From Devosia sp. (GTDB lineage Bacteria; Pseudomonadota; Alphaproteobacteria; Rhizobiales; Devosiaceae), in contig JAEUMC010000919.1 of NCBI GenBank assembly GCA_016793415.1, positions 1-6,438 of the forward strand: 6,438 nucleotides of DNA, given 5' to 3'. The position numbers and the translations under genes are program-made. The notes below the pieces were generated by a model, which was not told the DNA's origin, ran no database searches, and was given only the letters and a program-made list of their open reading frames with translations. Of the stretch, positions 5,809 through 6,438 are shown piece by piece. Position 1 is the stretch's first letter. The number at the start of each line of letters is the position of its first letter.

Positions 5809-6438
5809 ATGCAAATTGAAGTCATTACCCCCACCGCCCTGTCGCGCGCGGAAGCTGTGCTGTCTCGCGGCTTCCCCAACCGGCCGTCCGGGTTCTGGAA
5901 GCGCGTCCTTGATTCTCTGAACACCTACCGCAGCGATCGAGGGGCCGGCCCGATCGGCACACTGCTGGTCGACCGCGGCGAAGATGTCGGTGTGTTGCTC
6001 ACCCTCGACAGCCCGTCCTCAGCGCATGACCGGGCGGGTTTGCGAAAGCTCAACCTGTCGAGCTGGTATGTCGATCAGCGCGCCAGAACCTGGGCCCCTT
6101 TGATGCTGCGGGCGGCCGCAAAGACCGGCGTGCTCGTCACCGATCTCAGTCCAACGGCCGCGGTCGAGACCCTAAACGAGCGCCTGGGCATCGCCGGCCG
6201 CATCCGCGGTTCGATGATCGTGCCGACACCGCTGGACTGCGTCAGGCCTTCGGCGGCCCTCCTCGACCGGGAGCTCCCGGACAGCAATGGCCAGCTGCTG
6301 CGCGACCACGCGGCGCTGGGGATGCTCTGCGCGACCCTGGTAACCCCCGATCAGCAGCGTCATCCGCTGATCTTCCTCCCCACCAGCTTGCGCGGCCTGC
6401 CGGGCGCGCGACTGATCTACTGCCCAAGCCTCACCCAG
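5809..6438 (+). CDS. GNAT-like acyltransferase (3' partial), exopolysaccharide-locus type
   Basis: An open frame of 210 codons from the ATG at 5809 that reaches the right edge without a stop. A purine-rich GGACGGGA (5795-5802) lies six bases upstream. The protein has features of an acyl-CoA N-acyltransferase fold: a start like MQIEVITPTAL followed by a helix, a strand GTLLVDRGEDVGVLLTL (about 50-66), then LNLSSWYVDQRAR (81-93) leading into a helix APLMLRAAAK (96-105), then VTDLSPTAAVETLNERLGI (110-128). The order 'SSWYV - Arg - helix - DLSPT - LNERLG' matches acyltransferase-like proteins I associate with alphaproteobacterial exopolysaccharide clusters, where they may decorate sugars. The usual Gly-rich acyl-CoA phosphate loop (R/Q-x-x-G-x-G/A) is not evident; RARTWAP occupies that place. 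The stretch after about 165 may begin a second domain. The donor and acceptor are unknown. The flippase on the other side of the intergenic region fits a surface-polysaccharide setting. Confidence 0.75.
   Translation, partial: MQIEVITPTALSRAEAVLSRGFPNRPSGFWKRVLDSLNTYRSDRGAGPIGTLLVDRGEDVGVLLTLDSPSSAHDRAGLRKLNLSSWYVDQRARTWAPLMLRAAAKTGVLVTDLSPTAAVETLNERLGIAGRIRGSMIVPTPLDCVRPSAALLDRELPDSNGQLLRDHAALGMLCATLVTPDQQRHPLIFLPTSLRGLPGARLIYCPSLTQ

Overview
This is a GC-rich window whose codons mostly end in G or C. Gene families and layout suggest an alphaproteobacterium, probably of the Hyphomicrobiales (Devosia- or rhizobia-like). That placement is inference from gene content and composition; there is no rRNA or other marker gene here.

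Left part (1-1769, + strand): the tail of a peptide-type ABC importer operon. The first ATPase (DppD/OppD type) is cut by the left edge and lacks its Walker A. The second (DppF/OppF type) is complete and overlaps it by 8 nt. Both carry the C-terminal oligopeptide-transporter extension with four cysteines. The binding protein and permeases presumably lie to the left, outside the window.

Middle (1847-3588, + strand): a two-gene unit joined by a 4-nt ATGA overlap. It holds an EamA/DMT-family membrane transporter with a striking His-rich cytosolic tail (24 His in the last 62 residues), and a secreted DUF1007-family protein. The latter has a predicted mature N-terminus of His-Pro-His and a canonical EF-hand loop. 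Together they look like a candidate metal-transport module, and this is the most interesting part of the window. A 12-bp hairpin follows (3623-3656) in a convergent intergenic gap.

Right part (3701-6438): a Wzx-like polysaccharide flippase on the - strand faces an intergenic region rich in small inverted repeats. Beyond it on the + strand are a short, unrecognised putative secreted or membrane protein (5349-5753) and a GNAT-like acyltransferase that runs off the right edge. The latter resembles genes seen in alphaproteobacterial exopolysaccharide loci, so the right edge probably enters a surface-polysaccharide region.

I see no tRNA, rRNA, insertion sequence, CRISPR array or phage gene.
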